From Spinacia oleracea (Eukaryota; Streptophyta; Magnoliopsida; Caryophyllales; Amaranthaceae), in assembly GCF_020520425.1 (NCBI RefSeq), contig NC_079490.1, forward strand, positions 60,522,517 through 60,586,516: DNA of 64,000 bases, written 5' to 3'. The translations under genes were made by a program, and so were the position numbers. Below, in pieces: positions 45,435-56,049 of this stretch. Within the stretch, counting starts at the first letter, position 1; every line of letters begins with the position of its first letter. The notes beneath the pieces are model-generated. The model saw only the letters and a list, made by a program, of their open reading frames with translations, ran no database searches and was not told the DNA's origin.

Positions 45435-46978
45435 GAGGCAGGAGGAGAAGTTGAGGAAATTGAGCTGGTGGAAGGAGAGCCACACAGAACAGTCAAGATA
45501 GGAACTGACATTAACCCAGTACTGCGGGTAAACATGATCGACCTGCTACGAGAACACGCTGACGTGTTCTCATTTTCAACCGACGAAATATTGGGTATTA
45601 GCCCGGAGGTAATCGAGCACCGACTGAACGTCGATAGATCAATAAGGCCGGTAAAACAAAAGAAAAGAAATTTCTCAACTGAAAAAATTCAATCAATACA
45701 GGAAGAGGTAGAAAAGTTGCTGGCGGCAGGATTCATTGAGCCATGTGATTACCCGGAATGGTTAGCCAACGTCGTAATGGTAAAAAAAGTCCAACGGCTC
45801 CTGGAGAATGTGTGTGGATTTCACAAACCTGAATAGAGCATACCCAAAAGATTGCTACCCACTTCCGAGAATCGACAGGCTAGTCGACTCAACATCCGGG
45901 CTCGCGCTGCTTAGCTTCCTAGATGCATTTTCCGGATACCATCAAATCAGCCTTGCGAAGGCCGACAGGAAAAAAGCCGCGTTCATCACCGAGGGGGGAG
46001 TATTCAGTTATAAAGCCATGCCATTTGGGCTCAAGAATGCCGGAGTGATGTACCAAAAGTTGGTCGACAGAGTTTTTTCGTAGCAGAAAGGCCGCAATAT
46101 CGAGGTGTATGTGGATGTCTATAGTGAAAAGAAGAGTAGAGAGCGACCATGTGCATGACCTCAGGGAAACATTCGAAACTCTGCGCCGATACCAAATGAA
46201 ACTGAACCCCAAGAAATGTGTGTTCGGAGTGAAATCGGGGAAATTCATAGGCTTCCTAGTCAGCGAGAGGGGCATCGACGCGAACCCAGACAAGGTAGAG
46301 GCAATACTCAATCTGCCTCAACCAAAGAGCATCAAGGATGTACAAAGGCTGACAAGAAGAATGGCAGCGCTGACAAGGTTTGTTAGCAAATCAGCAGACA
46401 GGTCGATCCCATTCTTCAATACTCTGAAACAGAACAGAAAATTTCAATGGAGAGAGATCGAAGAAAGAGCTTTTGAGAAGATCAAAGATCACCTTCGAAC
46501 CCTGCCAACAATAGCCAGGCCGGAAGAAGGCGACAAGCTACAATTATATGTATCCGCCTCACCTCTAGCCGGTGCTGCCGTCCTAATCATCGACAAAGAA
46601 AAGATCCAACAGCCGGTATATTTTGTTAGCCATGTTCTGAACCCGGCAGAAACAAGATACTCACTGATAGAAAATCTAGCCTACGCAGTATTAATAGCAG
46701 CCAGAAAGCTCAGACCATACTTTGATGCACACACCATAGAAGTCCTGACAAACTTCCCATTGGAAAAGGCTTTGCAGAAAATGGACAAAGCCCGCAGACT
46801 ATTACGATGGGCCATAGAGTTGTCAGAATACGATATGGAGTTCCACCCATGCAATGCAATATAAGCCCAGGCCTTAGCCGACTTCGTAGTCGAAGCATCC
46901 TACCAGGAGGATGATACCAAAATAGAATCCTGGGAGATTTCAGTGGACGGTCAGCAGCGCAGTCAGGTGCGGGAGCCG
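45435..46978 (+). pseudogene. pol: Tat-lineage reverse transcriptase, RNase H and start of second RNase H
   Basis: The reverse transcriptase begins near 45435 (EEIELVEGEP), with HRLNVDRSIRPVKQKKRNFS and GFIEPCDYPEWLANVVMVKK. A frameshift near 45820 moves to CVDFTNLNRAYPKD and FLDAFSGYHQI. The catalytic YVDD is lost by an indel at about 46107-46120 (reads YVDV), beside a TAG at 46081. RNase H follows (LYVSASPLAGAAVLI, SLIENLAYAVLIAARKL), ending at TAA 46861. Downstream, ALADFVVEASYQ and ISVDG then, after a one-base shift, SAAQSGAGAGM mark the start of the second, archaeal-type RNase H that defines the Tat lineage. The sequence ends abruptly at 46978. Integrase and 3' LTR are missing. Confidence 0.85.
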
Positions 46979-48263
46979 GCATGCATGTATGGTTTGTTTC
47001 ACATGCAAGGGATGGATTATTATTGTTATGCTATTGTACGGGATGTCTAGCATACTTTTGAGCCAATTATTCGTACCTCGTTGTACTATTTAATTTACCA
47101 CATGTGAAGGGTTAGCTCACGTAAGCCACCGCACATGTAGGGTTCAGTTGGGAATATTTTATATGAAATGAATTAGGATTTGCCGTGCAAGGGCACAACC
47201 CTCATGTTAATAGGCATGATGTGGAATCTCACCTTTTGTGAGAAGGAACTTGGTAGTAATTTCAAGACGTCTTGATTTATTGATCACAAGTCCTAAAGGA
47301 TTAAAATAAGATTGTTTTGGTTGTCGTTTATTAATTGTATGTATGTATGTATGTATGTGTGTTCGAGTCTCAAGTTCACCATTAATAAAATATTAATAAA
47401 CATAAAGTGCAACCAGAACAAGCTTCAAAACTCTTGGAACGTATATACCTTGAGTATGAACAATGGGGGGAGACTTGCCGGAAAGCTCGTTCTCCTACTA
47501 ATGATACAAGACGTTGTTTCATTTAATTTATGCGCTGGAATTCCGTCGGTATGGCCCGACACTCGGTATGGTCCGATATTTTATTATTTATTATGGTGTT
47601 TGGTGGGCTCCCAACACCCTTCCTTTATGGAATATTCTTTTGGCCCGTTCGAAGCTTATTCTAATTAAATAGTGAGTCAAGAGTCGAGTCAAGAGTCGAG
47701 TCTTGTATTCATGATTTGCTTGTTATTTATTAAATAGCTTTTGCATGTTGATTAGTACTTTAGCAAGTGATGCATGTTTATAGTTTTATTTCACTCTAGC
47801 CTTGTAAGTACTCAGCTTTTGCTGACTACGTGCTTTGTGTCTTTTGGTCATGGCCTTTGCCTCAATGACCCTATGATGATCCATCATTTGCACTTGCATT
47901 GTTGGGGAGTAGATTAATTTAGCAGGTTGGTAGATCAAAGTACGATCGAAATCATGTAGCTTAGGATGGTTGAGAGAATTGCATTCTTTTGTAATTTGAA
48001 ACTAATTTTAAAATTATACTTTATTCATATTTTGGGTTGTTGGATTTTTAATACTTTGGTTTTGCACCGTTATGGTTCCAACTTGTAGGAGGCCTCAATA
48101 ATTATTATTTATGTTGGTTTGAAAGTTAATTGACATTAATTTCCGCTGCGTGATTCTGGTATTAGCCTTAACCGTTATCACGGTGGCGGTAATACTTTAG
48201 TAATTCCTTTATTTTAAGTTGGAAAATGGTTTTATAAAAGCAAGGAATTTTTAGGGTGTTACA
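46979..48263 (+). repeat. truncated Tekay-type LTR (3' part only)
   Basis: It aligns with 8500-9752 of the Tekay 5' LTR and ends GTGTTACA at 48263; the first 1.7 kb of the LTR are missing. The left border follows the Tat element directly, with GCATG shared by both sides. A GTAT microsatellite (about 47336-47360) replaces the GTTT run of the relative. Divergence from the 6.8-kb element is clearly higher than between that element's own LTRs, so it is an older or different subfamily. Confidence 0.85.
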
Positions 48264-49130
48264 AGGTGGTATTCAGGAGCTTAAGGCGACTTTGTAGTAA
48301 GTAATACTACAAAGTGGTATACTAGAGCTTAGTTTCATTCCTTCTTTGTAGTAAGCAATACTACAAAGTGGTAATCGGAGACTAATGCTTCTTTGTAGTA
48401 ATTCATACTATAAAGTGGTATTTACGGAACTTTAGAATTTTTAAATATTATTTTCCTAAAGTCAAAACGTATTATTATTTTGAGTACTCAATATTTAAGG
48501 GTCAAATACCAATTATTTTGAGTTGTTTGAAATAAGTTGAAAAGTTGGATTATTATTTAATTTAATTAATATTTCCGAAATTTTTATTTATTCGAAATTT
48601 TCGAATTAAATTCGAAATATTTTAATTATTTTCGGATTTTCTTTTATTTAAATATCCGAATTTATTTATTTATTTATTTATTCGATTATTTTTTTCGAGT
48701 TATTTTTTTTTAAAATTTTTGGATTTATTTATTTATTTATTAAATATCCGAAATTAATTAATTTAATTAATTGATAATTCTTATTAATTTTCGATTTTAA
48801 TTTTTAATAATTTCAACTAAGTTAGGAGTTATTTCTTAATTAATTTCGAAAATTAATATTACTTTCAAGTGAGGAATGGGTAGATTAAGAAGGGCATATT
48901 AGTTTAAGTATGCATTTTATGTGATTATGTGATTTATTAAGTGCCACGTATGTGTTTTGACCATGTTTTATCTTGCTTTGTGTGATTATTTGCATCATAA
49001 TTCATGTTGAGCATATATTTGTGTATTGAGATTGTATGGCTCCACGAACTATTTATTGTATCCTTTTTGGTTGGAATTTCTTTGGGAACGCGTTAGTAAG
49101 ACTTTTTAGTGTGAATTTTCAGGATCTAAG
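48264..49130 (+). other. Tekay leader with a triplicated hairpin
   Basis: GGTGGTATTCAGGAGC right after the LTR is the primer-binding site (initiator-Met type, imperfect). Three copies of a hairpin CTTTGTAGTA-loop-TACTACAAAG lie at 48290-48314, 48344-48368 and 48391-48415, each followed by TGGTA; the complete element has a single diverged copy. The rest is AT-rich. It ends with the acceptor-like GTGAATTTTCAG (AG at 49121-49122), 8 bp before the ORF1 ATG. Confidence 0.6.
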
Positions 49131-49814
49131 ATGCTACCTTCTAAGTTCTCAAGTCTAGGATACCTAGAGAAACTGGATAACGAGACTCCTCAAATGTATG
49201 TCCAGAAGAGTGTGTTTCCTTGCTACTATTTTGCTTCAACCAAGGATATGCCACATCTTAGGCAAAAGGATATGATGGCTAGTATGGTTATTCATTGCTT
49301 GCCCCATAAGAACCCTTACATAGACCTTAAGAACAAGTTCAGTGACATGCACTATAATGATGGTACCCCTACTTGGTACAAGTATGGGACTGGAGATGGT
49401 AGGTGGAAGTATGATACTGAAGTTCTCACTACAATCTTAGAGGTTGCGGAGAATAGTTATGAGGATGGAAAATACTCTGCGGGTCTAGGTATGGGCTATG
49501 GAGGAGAAGAAAGTGATGGTGAAGATGGCATGATACATGATGAGCAAGCTAATGATGTTGACGAGGATGATGATGATGTAGTTGAGATTGAAAATCCTAA
49601 TTCTGTAGTTCCTGAACCAACAATTGAGATATCTAGTGGATCTGAGGATGAGCTTGAAGAGGACAATGTGGTTGATAGTGAGCTACAACAGGATGATGAG
49701 GCTATGGATGAAGATTTTGATCCGGAAGAAGACTCGGATGATCCTAATGATCAAGACTTTACTCCAGAGCAATACAAAGAAAGAGATGATCGTCGTGACG
49801 ACATTAGTCTTTAG
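49131..49814 (+). CDS. extra acidic ORF of the second Tekay element (ORF1 homologue)
   Basis: A 227-residue intact frame, MLPSKFSSLGYLEKLDNETP..., collinear with 10544-11230 and about 85% identical, ending KERDDRRDDISL against KERNDRREDVSL. Differences concentrate at third codon positions in the stretch examined. The globular N-terminal part and the acidic tail (DEDDDDVVEIEN, SSGSEDELEEDN, DFDPEEDSDDPNDQDF) are both kept, with short in-frame indels only. The element around it is otherwise reduced: the LTR is truncated, and after 50150 another element begins, so gag-pol is not visible. Retention of the frame in a decayed element means it was intact until recently or is under selection at family level. 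Function unknown. Confidence 0.7.
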   Translation: MLPSKFSSLGYLEKLDNETPQMYVQKSVFPCYYFASTKDMPHLRQKDMMASMVIHCLPHKNPYIDLKNKFSDMHYNDGTPTWYKYGTGDGRWKYDTEVLTTILEVAENSYEDGKYSAGLGMGYGGEESDGEDGMIHDEQANDVDEDDDDVVEIENPNSVVPEPTIEISSGSEDELEEDNVVDSELQQDDEAMDEDFDPEEDSDDPNDQDFTPEQYKERDDRRDDISL

Positions 49815-50150
49815 AAAAATGTAATCCTTAGTTATTTATTTCGTTGAGTAATAAAGTGGCAAAGCTACTATTTATGGTTATTAGTTCAATTATGGTTTGG
49901 AAAATAAAAGTAATGTTATTGATGGATGTAAGACTTTATCATTGAAGTATTAATAAAAGAATCGAATTTCCTTTTTTTTTATCTCTTAAGTTCAATTTTC
50001 GATTATAAGTTTTGCGAGTATCGGAAAGGGATTAATTGTTATTTCTTCAATGAAATTTTATGTGCAAGGTGGTCAATTTAGCAACCATCTAAATTACATG
50101 CATCGAATAAGTGGGAGAGAAGGCCCTAAAGTGGCGCCAACTTCCCTAGG
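49815..50150 (+). other. Tekay ORF1-gag spacer, interrupted
   Basis: Collinear with 11231-11570, including GGCGCCAACT near 50132. The match stops at CCCTAGG (50150), where TGTAGGGGG begins an unrelated element. No gene. Confidence 0.6.
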
Positions 50151-50721
50151 TGTAGGGGGTTTTTTTGTGCAAAACTTGTTTCTCGTTCTACAAGAGGGCG
50201 GTTCTTTAGAAAACCATAGAATTTTTGTACCTCGAAGGAGTCGCCACCAAACATTATTTAAAGTCTCGTTTGGAAAGACCGCAAGTGACTCTATTTTGGA
50301 TAAGGCTTTGAATCCTCAAACGGATGGGTGACATCCGGGCACGGGAACAAAAATGCTTATTCCGCGAGCTTTAGAAATATTCAAGTACGTTGGCACAACA
50401 TTTTCTCGAAAATATACCCTAGATTAGACTGTGTGGGTTTGAATTTAGAGCAAATAGAATCTCTAATTGTATGGTGGTCACTTTGCTTTAAAGATTGATT
50501 TAAGGAACCTAAGGCCGGTTTGTCCAAAAAAATATCTTTGTTAAGCGTGATGTAACCTTTGTACTTTGTTGTATTTAGCATGTGCGGTGATGAAAGCAAT
50601 AAAGCAAATAAAGCAACATCACAATACTAAATAAAGTGCGGAATTAGTAAATACAAGACCCCCTAGAAAATGACTAGGGAGTAGGTCCACATTGCCTAGA
50701 AATGGACTAGGCAAGTAAAGA

Positions 50722-50880
50722 TGCGGAATTGAAAGTGCGAAATTGAAATTGCGGTATTGAAATTGCGGTATTGAAATTGCGGTATTGAAAGTGCGGTATT
50801 GAAAGTGCGATATTGAAATTGCGGTATTGAAAGATGCGATATTGAAATTGAAATATTGAAAGGTGCATAATTGAAATTTG
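50722..50880 (+). repeat. 15-bp minisatellite
   Basis: About ten head-to-tail copies of ATTGAAATTGCGGTA and close variants (AGTGCGGTATTGAA, AGTGCGATATTG). The open minus-strand frames over it are repeat artefacts. Confidence 0.8.
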
Positions 50881-52827
50881 TACTTGGGCACATGAGATTC
50901 GAATGCCAAGCGGCTCCTTAAAAATAAGTGCGCCCGACACGAATTCAAAGCCAACAATCTCAACTTGGGAGAGGTTGCTCAACCCAAATATCCTAGATTT
51001 TGCATGTTAAATCTGAACTTGAAAGCTTGAATATTGAAGTTTTTAACTTGAAATAATTTAAAATTTGAACTTGAAAGGATCCTAGTTTAGGAAAGTAACC
51101 ATGAACAACCCTAAACATGGTGGGATCTTGAAAATTGAAAACTTGAACTTGTAGATTGAAAAAATGGGGTTTTGAATCTCAAAAGACTAAACCTTTAAGT
51201 GTTAAAAGGTGTCATCTTTGATTACCCCATGTTTGAAGGTGATTCTAGTCCAAGAGGTGATTGTAAACAACTTGGACATCCTTGAATCTTGAAAGTTTGC
51301 ATTTTGTATTTTGAAAAAGTTTGTATTTTTGGAAAACATGTATGATTGTTGCAAGTGGTGTTTTTAATGATTAAAAAAAACACCAACTTGCTAATCATTT
51401 AGAAATCAAAGCAACATAGTTGATTAGAATGGGATTCGGTTTTACCTAGTTAGGTTTAGGCAAGAGCTCCCAATTGCTTTTGAATTTAGAAATTTTGTAT
51501 GTGTTTTTGAGGAGATTTTGAGTTGTATTTTGAGGAGTATTTGAGTTGTATTTTGAGGCGTAATGTCAAAATTACGACGTTGTATTATTGTTCTCCTCCT
51601 CATTATGCTGAAAATGAGGGGTATTTATAGGGGGAATGGGTGCAAGGCGCCAGCACACGCCAGCGCAGGGCGCTGGACCAGCGCAGTGCGCCGCTGACGT
51701 GGCTTGAATGCCGCCAAAGCAAGGACGCGGGCTCCGTCCTTGTTTCGTCTTGTAGTGTTGTACCTGTTATACGAATAGTACTAGGTTTGGCGTTTTATAT
51801 TTTCTTGGAGGTTAAGGCATCATTTAGCGTCTAAAAATAAGCCTTTCTCGGGTTTTGAATTCCGGTTTTACGGGACGGGGCCCGGCATGCTCGGTTTTGT
51901 GGGTCGGCGCCCGAATTTGACTTTCCTTATATGATTTTGAGTGGAAAAGGCCTAGTAAAACCAATGGGATGGTCTACTAGATGAGATTGTACTTGAATTT
52001 TTAAATTGGATTTGGAAAGTTGTATTTTGTACCGAGAATCCGAAAGGGGGACGGTCTTGGGGGTTGGATTTTGGATCTTGAATTTTGGAAGTATTCTTAG
52101 CAATTGGGATTTCCGCCTGGAGTTATTCCAATCACCTAATAAGGATAATGGTATCGTCAGCATCCCGAAGGGGAGACACAAATTAGGTGTCTACAGAAGC
52201 CCCCACTTTGACTGAGCGTTCAGTTAGGAAAGCGCAAGTCAAAGTATTTCGAAAGGGACGGAGAATGATCAAGATGTTCTGCAATCGAGACCACTCTTTG
52301 TACGCCAGTACCTGCATAAAACAGGCATTAGAGAAAAGGATAGAGTCTACCTCGGTGCGGTTGGTGATGACTCCGGTTTGTACTTGTATTTTTCCGCCTT
52401 CAGTTCAGGACGGAGCTTGGCATCGAAAATTTTGAATCTTGAATTTTTTTGAATCTTAAATTTTTGAATACCCGGAGTTAATCCGTTGGGGATGTGCTTT
52501 GCTGGGGATAAGAGATTTTTACTGGCCCTTAAAATTTTGAAGTTTCGACTGACTTTCCCGGAGCTTGGGTCCGTTGGGAGTTGAACGCCTGAGTCGTTGT
52601 ATTTTTTGGACTTTGTATTCTTGAAATATGCATCTTTTTGTACTTGGAGATACATGTGTATACCCGTATTTTCGATGGATGGCCTGATGCAATGTTTGAC
52701 GCTTGGTGCGGAAGACCGTAGCAGCAAACGACGTGTAATCAGCATGGGAGACTGCGCGTGCTGAAGATTCGCGAATGCAGGGGGGGCAGCGCTGGGCGCT
52801 GGGGAGGCGTATGGCGTGGGGCTGCAC

Positions 52828-52834
52828 TATATAA
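52828..52834 (+). promoter_or_regulatory. TATA box of the plant-mobile-domain gene
   Basis: TATATAA, followed 30-60 bp later by a CT-rich leader (CTTGCTCTCTTTCTCTCTC). A splice donor follows at 52941 (CCAT|GTAAGT), giving a 5'-UTR intron 52941-53486 that ends TTTAG one base before the ATG. Confidence 0.55.
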
Positions 52835-52859
52835 GTGCCCCTTGCCGTGCCATTTTGAG

Positions 52860-55169
52860 GAGCAACATCTTGCTTTCTTGCTCTCTTTCTCTCTCAAAGG
52901 TCGAATTGTCTTCCCTTGGTCTTGTTCTTGCCTTATCCATGTAAGTATTTCATGTTTTTCTTATGAAATAACTCTAGGATTGCATGTAGTTTTGATTTTC
53001 TCGTACTTTGAAATGATGCTTGTATGCTTAAGCTTCTTGAATCTTATAGAAGACTGTTTGATAGCCACTTGAACTTGAACTGTTGGAACTTGTAGTTTTG
53101 AATTTTTTTTAAAGTTTTCTTGAATGTATATTTTTGTATCGGCTTCGGCATAGATAGCCTCGGCGTTGATGTGGAACTTGTATACCTGCTTTGGCATGGA
53201 TAGCCTAGGCGTTGGTGTTTGAACTTGTATACCTGCTTTGGCGTGGGTAGCCTAGGCGTTGGTGTTGAACTTGTATACCTGCTTTGGCGTGGGTAGCCTA
53301 GGCGTTGGTGTTGAACTTGTATACCTGCTTTGGCGTAGGTAGCCTAGGCATTGGTGTTTGAACTTGTACCTTGAACTAGAGGTCCACTGGGGATTTGTCT
53401 TGAAATTTTTTTTTTGACTTTGTTTAGGCTAGTGTAGGATAGGCCCCAGTTTAGAATTTTGACACCTTGTACTCCACTTGATTTAGTATGCCTCGTCACA
53501 CTCGAAGGAAGCTCGCCGAATCGTCGGTAGTTCGAGCTGCTGAGGAGGACGCTTCGGATGACGAAGCGGCTGCAATAAACGCGCCAGACGGGGGTATGGT
53601 TCCCCGAGATGCGCCTACTTTTGCTGGTACTGGTTGGAGCCCTTCCGACCTGGTGTTTCGTCTAGAGTGGCACTTGTCTCAGCGGCCTCGCGCTGGCATG
53701 GTGAGTCTTGTACTGCATTTTGGAATTTGTATCTTGTATTTGTATAGGTTTGGGGTTAACTCGTTCACCTGTAGGCCGATGGAAAGCCGTTTCGTACTTT
53801 CTGGTCCTTGGTGGAGGTTCAGAGGGCTTTTAAAGCTCTTCGTGCTAATGAGGAGGCCATGGAGATTTGGTCGCAGACGGGCCTGACCGACTTCTGGCGT
53901 ACCATGGGAGGCACTTCGAGGAGAACGGGGATCAAGCCCCGACTGTGGGCTTTGTTGGAGCGGTGGTGGGATACCACCAACACCTTCCACATGGCATAAG
54001 GGGATATCACCATTACCCCATTTGAGTTTGCTATGATCACGGGTCTTCCTTTTTCTGAGAGGAACGTGACCTTTGCTCCGGAGCTGACGTGGCGCTCTGC
54101 CGCTGCCAGGGACTTGCTTGGCCCTGTTGTTGACTTGTCAAATGACGATGCCCATGCTTCTGTGACGGTGATCGTGGAGGCTATTTGCGGTTTCCGCGGA
54201 GCAGAGGGTTAGGCTCTTCCTCCTAGCCTTGGTGAGCAGAGTGATGGTCCCGAGTAGGAACAGTCGGGTGCACATCCGGTTCCTGTCTGTTCTAAGGGAC
54301 TTGAGAGCTGTTTCGAGCTATAACTGGGGTGGCTTGGCATGTAGCAACCTTTTGTATGAGATGAAGCGGGCTTCCCGGACTGCGGTGGGGAGTGACCCGA
54401 GCATGGCTGCTTTGTGGAGTGTGCTGGAGGTATTTAAGACTCCTTGTACCTTGTACTTTGTACTTGTATGCTTGTATTTGAACTTGAGTGATGTTTTGCT
54501 TGCTTCTTAAAAGATTTGGATATATGAGCACTTTTCGACTTTGGCGCCGGATCATACTAGAGATGCGGCTTACCCGTATGCTGCCTCTTGGATAGGAGCG
54601 GTGCGCAGGAGTGTGCCTCTGCCGGCCTCTCGCAAAGCTTGGAGAGTCCTACCTGCTAACGAGGTAATATTCTTGTACGGTTGTGCCCTCTTTGTATTTG
54701 TATTTGTGTTGTTGCCTGAGTTGTCTGTTTTGCAGGTGGTATGGCGTCCTTTTGCCAACGCGCTTATACCTGCCTCGGCTGCTCGTGCCCATTTCCTGTC
54801 TGGGCGGCGGGTTTTGCTTCCAGGTGTGTACCACCATATGTGGTACCAAGGGGAGAGAGTGTCCCCTCAGCACAATTCGGGGGAGAGATTTATCCCCAAG
54901 GACCCACCGGGGTCCATGCTGGCGTTGGATGAAGAGCTGGCCCGGCTCTATGTGGAGGCTAGGGGCGATGCTGTTTGCCGCTCTTGGAGGGATTTTGTAC
55001 ACAGGAAGGGGAGCTATGACGACTTCCTTAGGAGGCTGGCTCCACCAGTACACTTCGTACTGCCGGTGAGCTTTGAACCTTGTATCTTGTATTATTGTAT
55101 TCTAGTATTCTTGTATTCTTGGATGATTGTATGATTGTATATAGGAGGAGGAGGTTGATCATGAGGACA
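52860..55169 (+). pseudogene. plant mobile domain (PMD, aminotransferase-like) gene, broken
   Basis: A spliced gene model: UTR exon to 52940; exon 2 53487-53700 (ATG 53488, MPRHTRRKL); introns 53701-53774, 54430-54513, 54664-54735 and 55066-55144, all GT...AG. Joined exons show the PMD signature: LLERWWDTTNTFHMA-stop-GDITITPFEFAMITGLPF, then VPSRNSRVHIRFLSVLRDL, SSYNWGGLACSNLLYEMKR, IWIYEHFSTLAP and VVWRPFANALIPA. PMD proteins are thought to act in silencing, and related domains are carried by plant transposons. Lesions: TAA at 53997 (a Tyr or similar codon lost), a frameshift near 54205, and a CACTA insertion at 55170 in the next exon. Not functional. It could be a host-gene copy, but its neighbours and unusual introns suggest a TE-borne gene. 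Confidence 0.7.
53137..53372 (+). repeat. 46-47-bp minisatellite in the 5'-UTR intron
   Basis: About five copies of a unit containing ACCTGCTTTGGCGT and GGTAGCCTAGGCGTTGGT. ACCTGC occurs at 53184, 53231, 53277 and 53323. It lies wholly within the predicted first intron of the plant-mobile-domain gene. Confidence 0.8.
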
Positions 55170-56049
55170 CACTAGTGGAAAAAATACCTGTTGAGGGGGG
55201 CATTTTGGGCTTATTGAGGCGAACAAGGCCCGCTTCGACAGACGTGGCTTCAACAGCTCACATAGCTGTTGAGGCGGGCTTTGTTCGCCTCAACAGGTAG
55301 TCTATTGTGGGGGGCTTTCAAAAGCCCGCCTCAACAGGCCAAAACCAAAGCGAAAAATAAGGACCTGTTGTGGGGGGCTTTACAAAAGCCCGCCTCAACA
55401 GACACCTGTGTTGAGGCTCACTTCTTAAATACCCCCTCAACAGACCTGTATTTTTGCGCCAATACCTGTACATTGGCGCCATAAATTCATATGTTGTGAA
55501 GGCGTACATTAAATGCCCCCTTCAACAACATTTTTTTTTTCCAAATTCTTTTAAAATATAAAATAGGTGGCAATAACCAAATCTATATATATACACCATT
55601 GAGCATTGAAACCTGTACACGCACCAATCAACACCAGAATAACAAAGGTATGGATCTTCTTATTTTTGATTAATAAATCATTAAATTAACTTCATTTATA
55701 TTAACCCAATAGAGAAAAGCGTATAGTACATCCGTAACGTTTACAATTTTTAAACACCTAGCTAGCTAGTCGAACAAATTAAAACTAATATTAACAAATA
55801 AAGACAAAAGGCTAGAGAGCTAGTCTAACAAATTTCTCTAATCCGGCCACTTAGCTACCTTTAGATCATGCATTACAAACCTTAATTAATTAAGGCCGTG
55901 TTGACGTACTTTCTAATTCCAATAGATTCGATCCCTGCAAGATGGAAGGAAAATATATGAGCTATAGAGTACCAAAGTTCACACTCACGATATTATCTTT
56001 ACATTCCATTGAAGCATAAAAAGATATAGTTGCAGACTATAGAGATAAT

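Larger units (their letters stand above)
50151..55169 (+). mobile_element. unclassified element carrying a plant-mobile-domain gene (left part)
   Basis: It begins TGTAGGGGG at the break in the Tekay spacer and runs to a CACTA insertion at 55170. A TG...CA segment (50151-52195, ending GTGTCTACA) looks LTR-like, but no target duplication or tRNA primer site follows, and the gene downstream has several introns. An ordinary LTR retrotransposon or solo LTR is therefore unlikely. 50881-52826 otherwise has no gene; it is rich in CTTGTATTTTTGAA-like words. The right end is not in the window. A DNA transposon or composite is possible. Confidence 0.45.

Noticed and set aside
50151-52195. TG...CA segment considered as a solo LTR
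   Set aside because: The flanks (CTAGG left, GAAGC right) do not match, and the right side continues into sequence typical of the same unit; kept only as the left part of an unclassified element.
52860-55169. Intact host plant-mobile-domain gene
   Set aside because: An in-frame TAA in the core motif, a frameshift near 54205 and a CACTA insertion in the next exon show it is dead.
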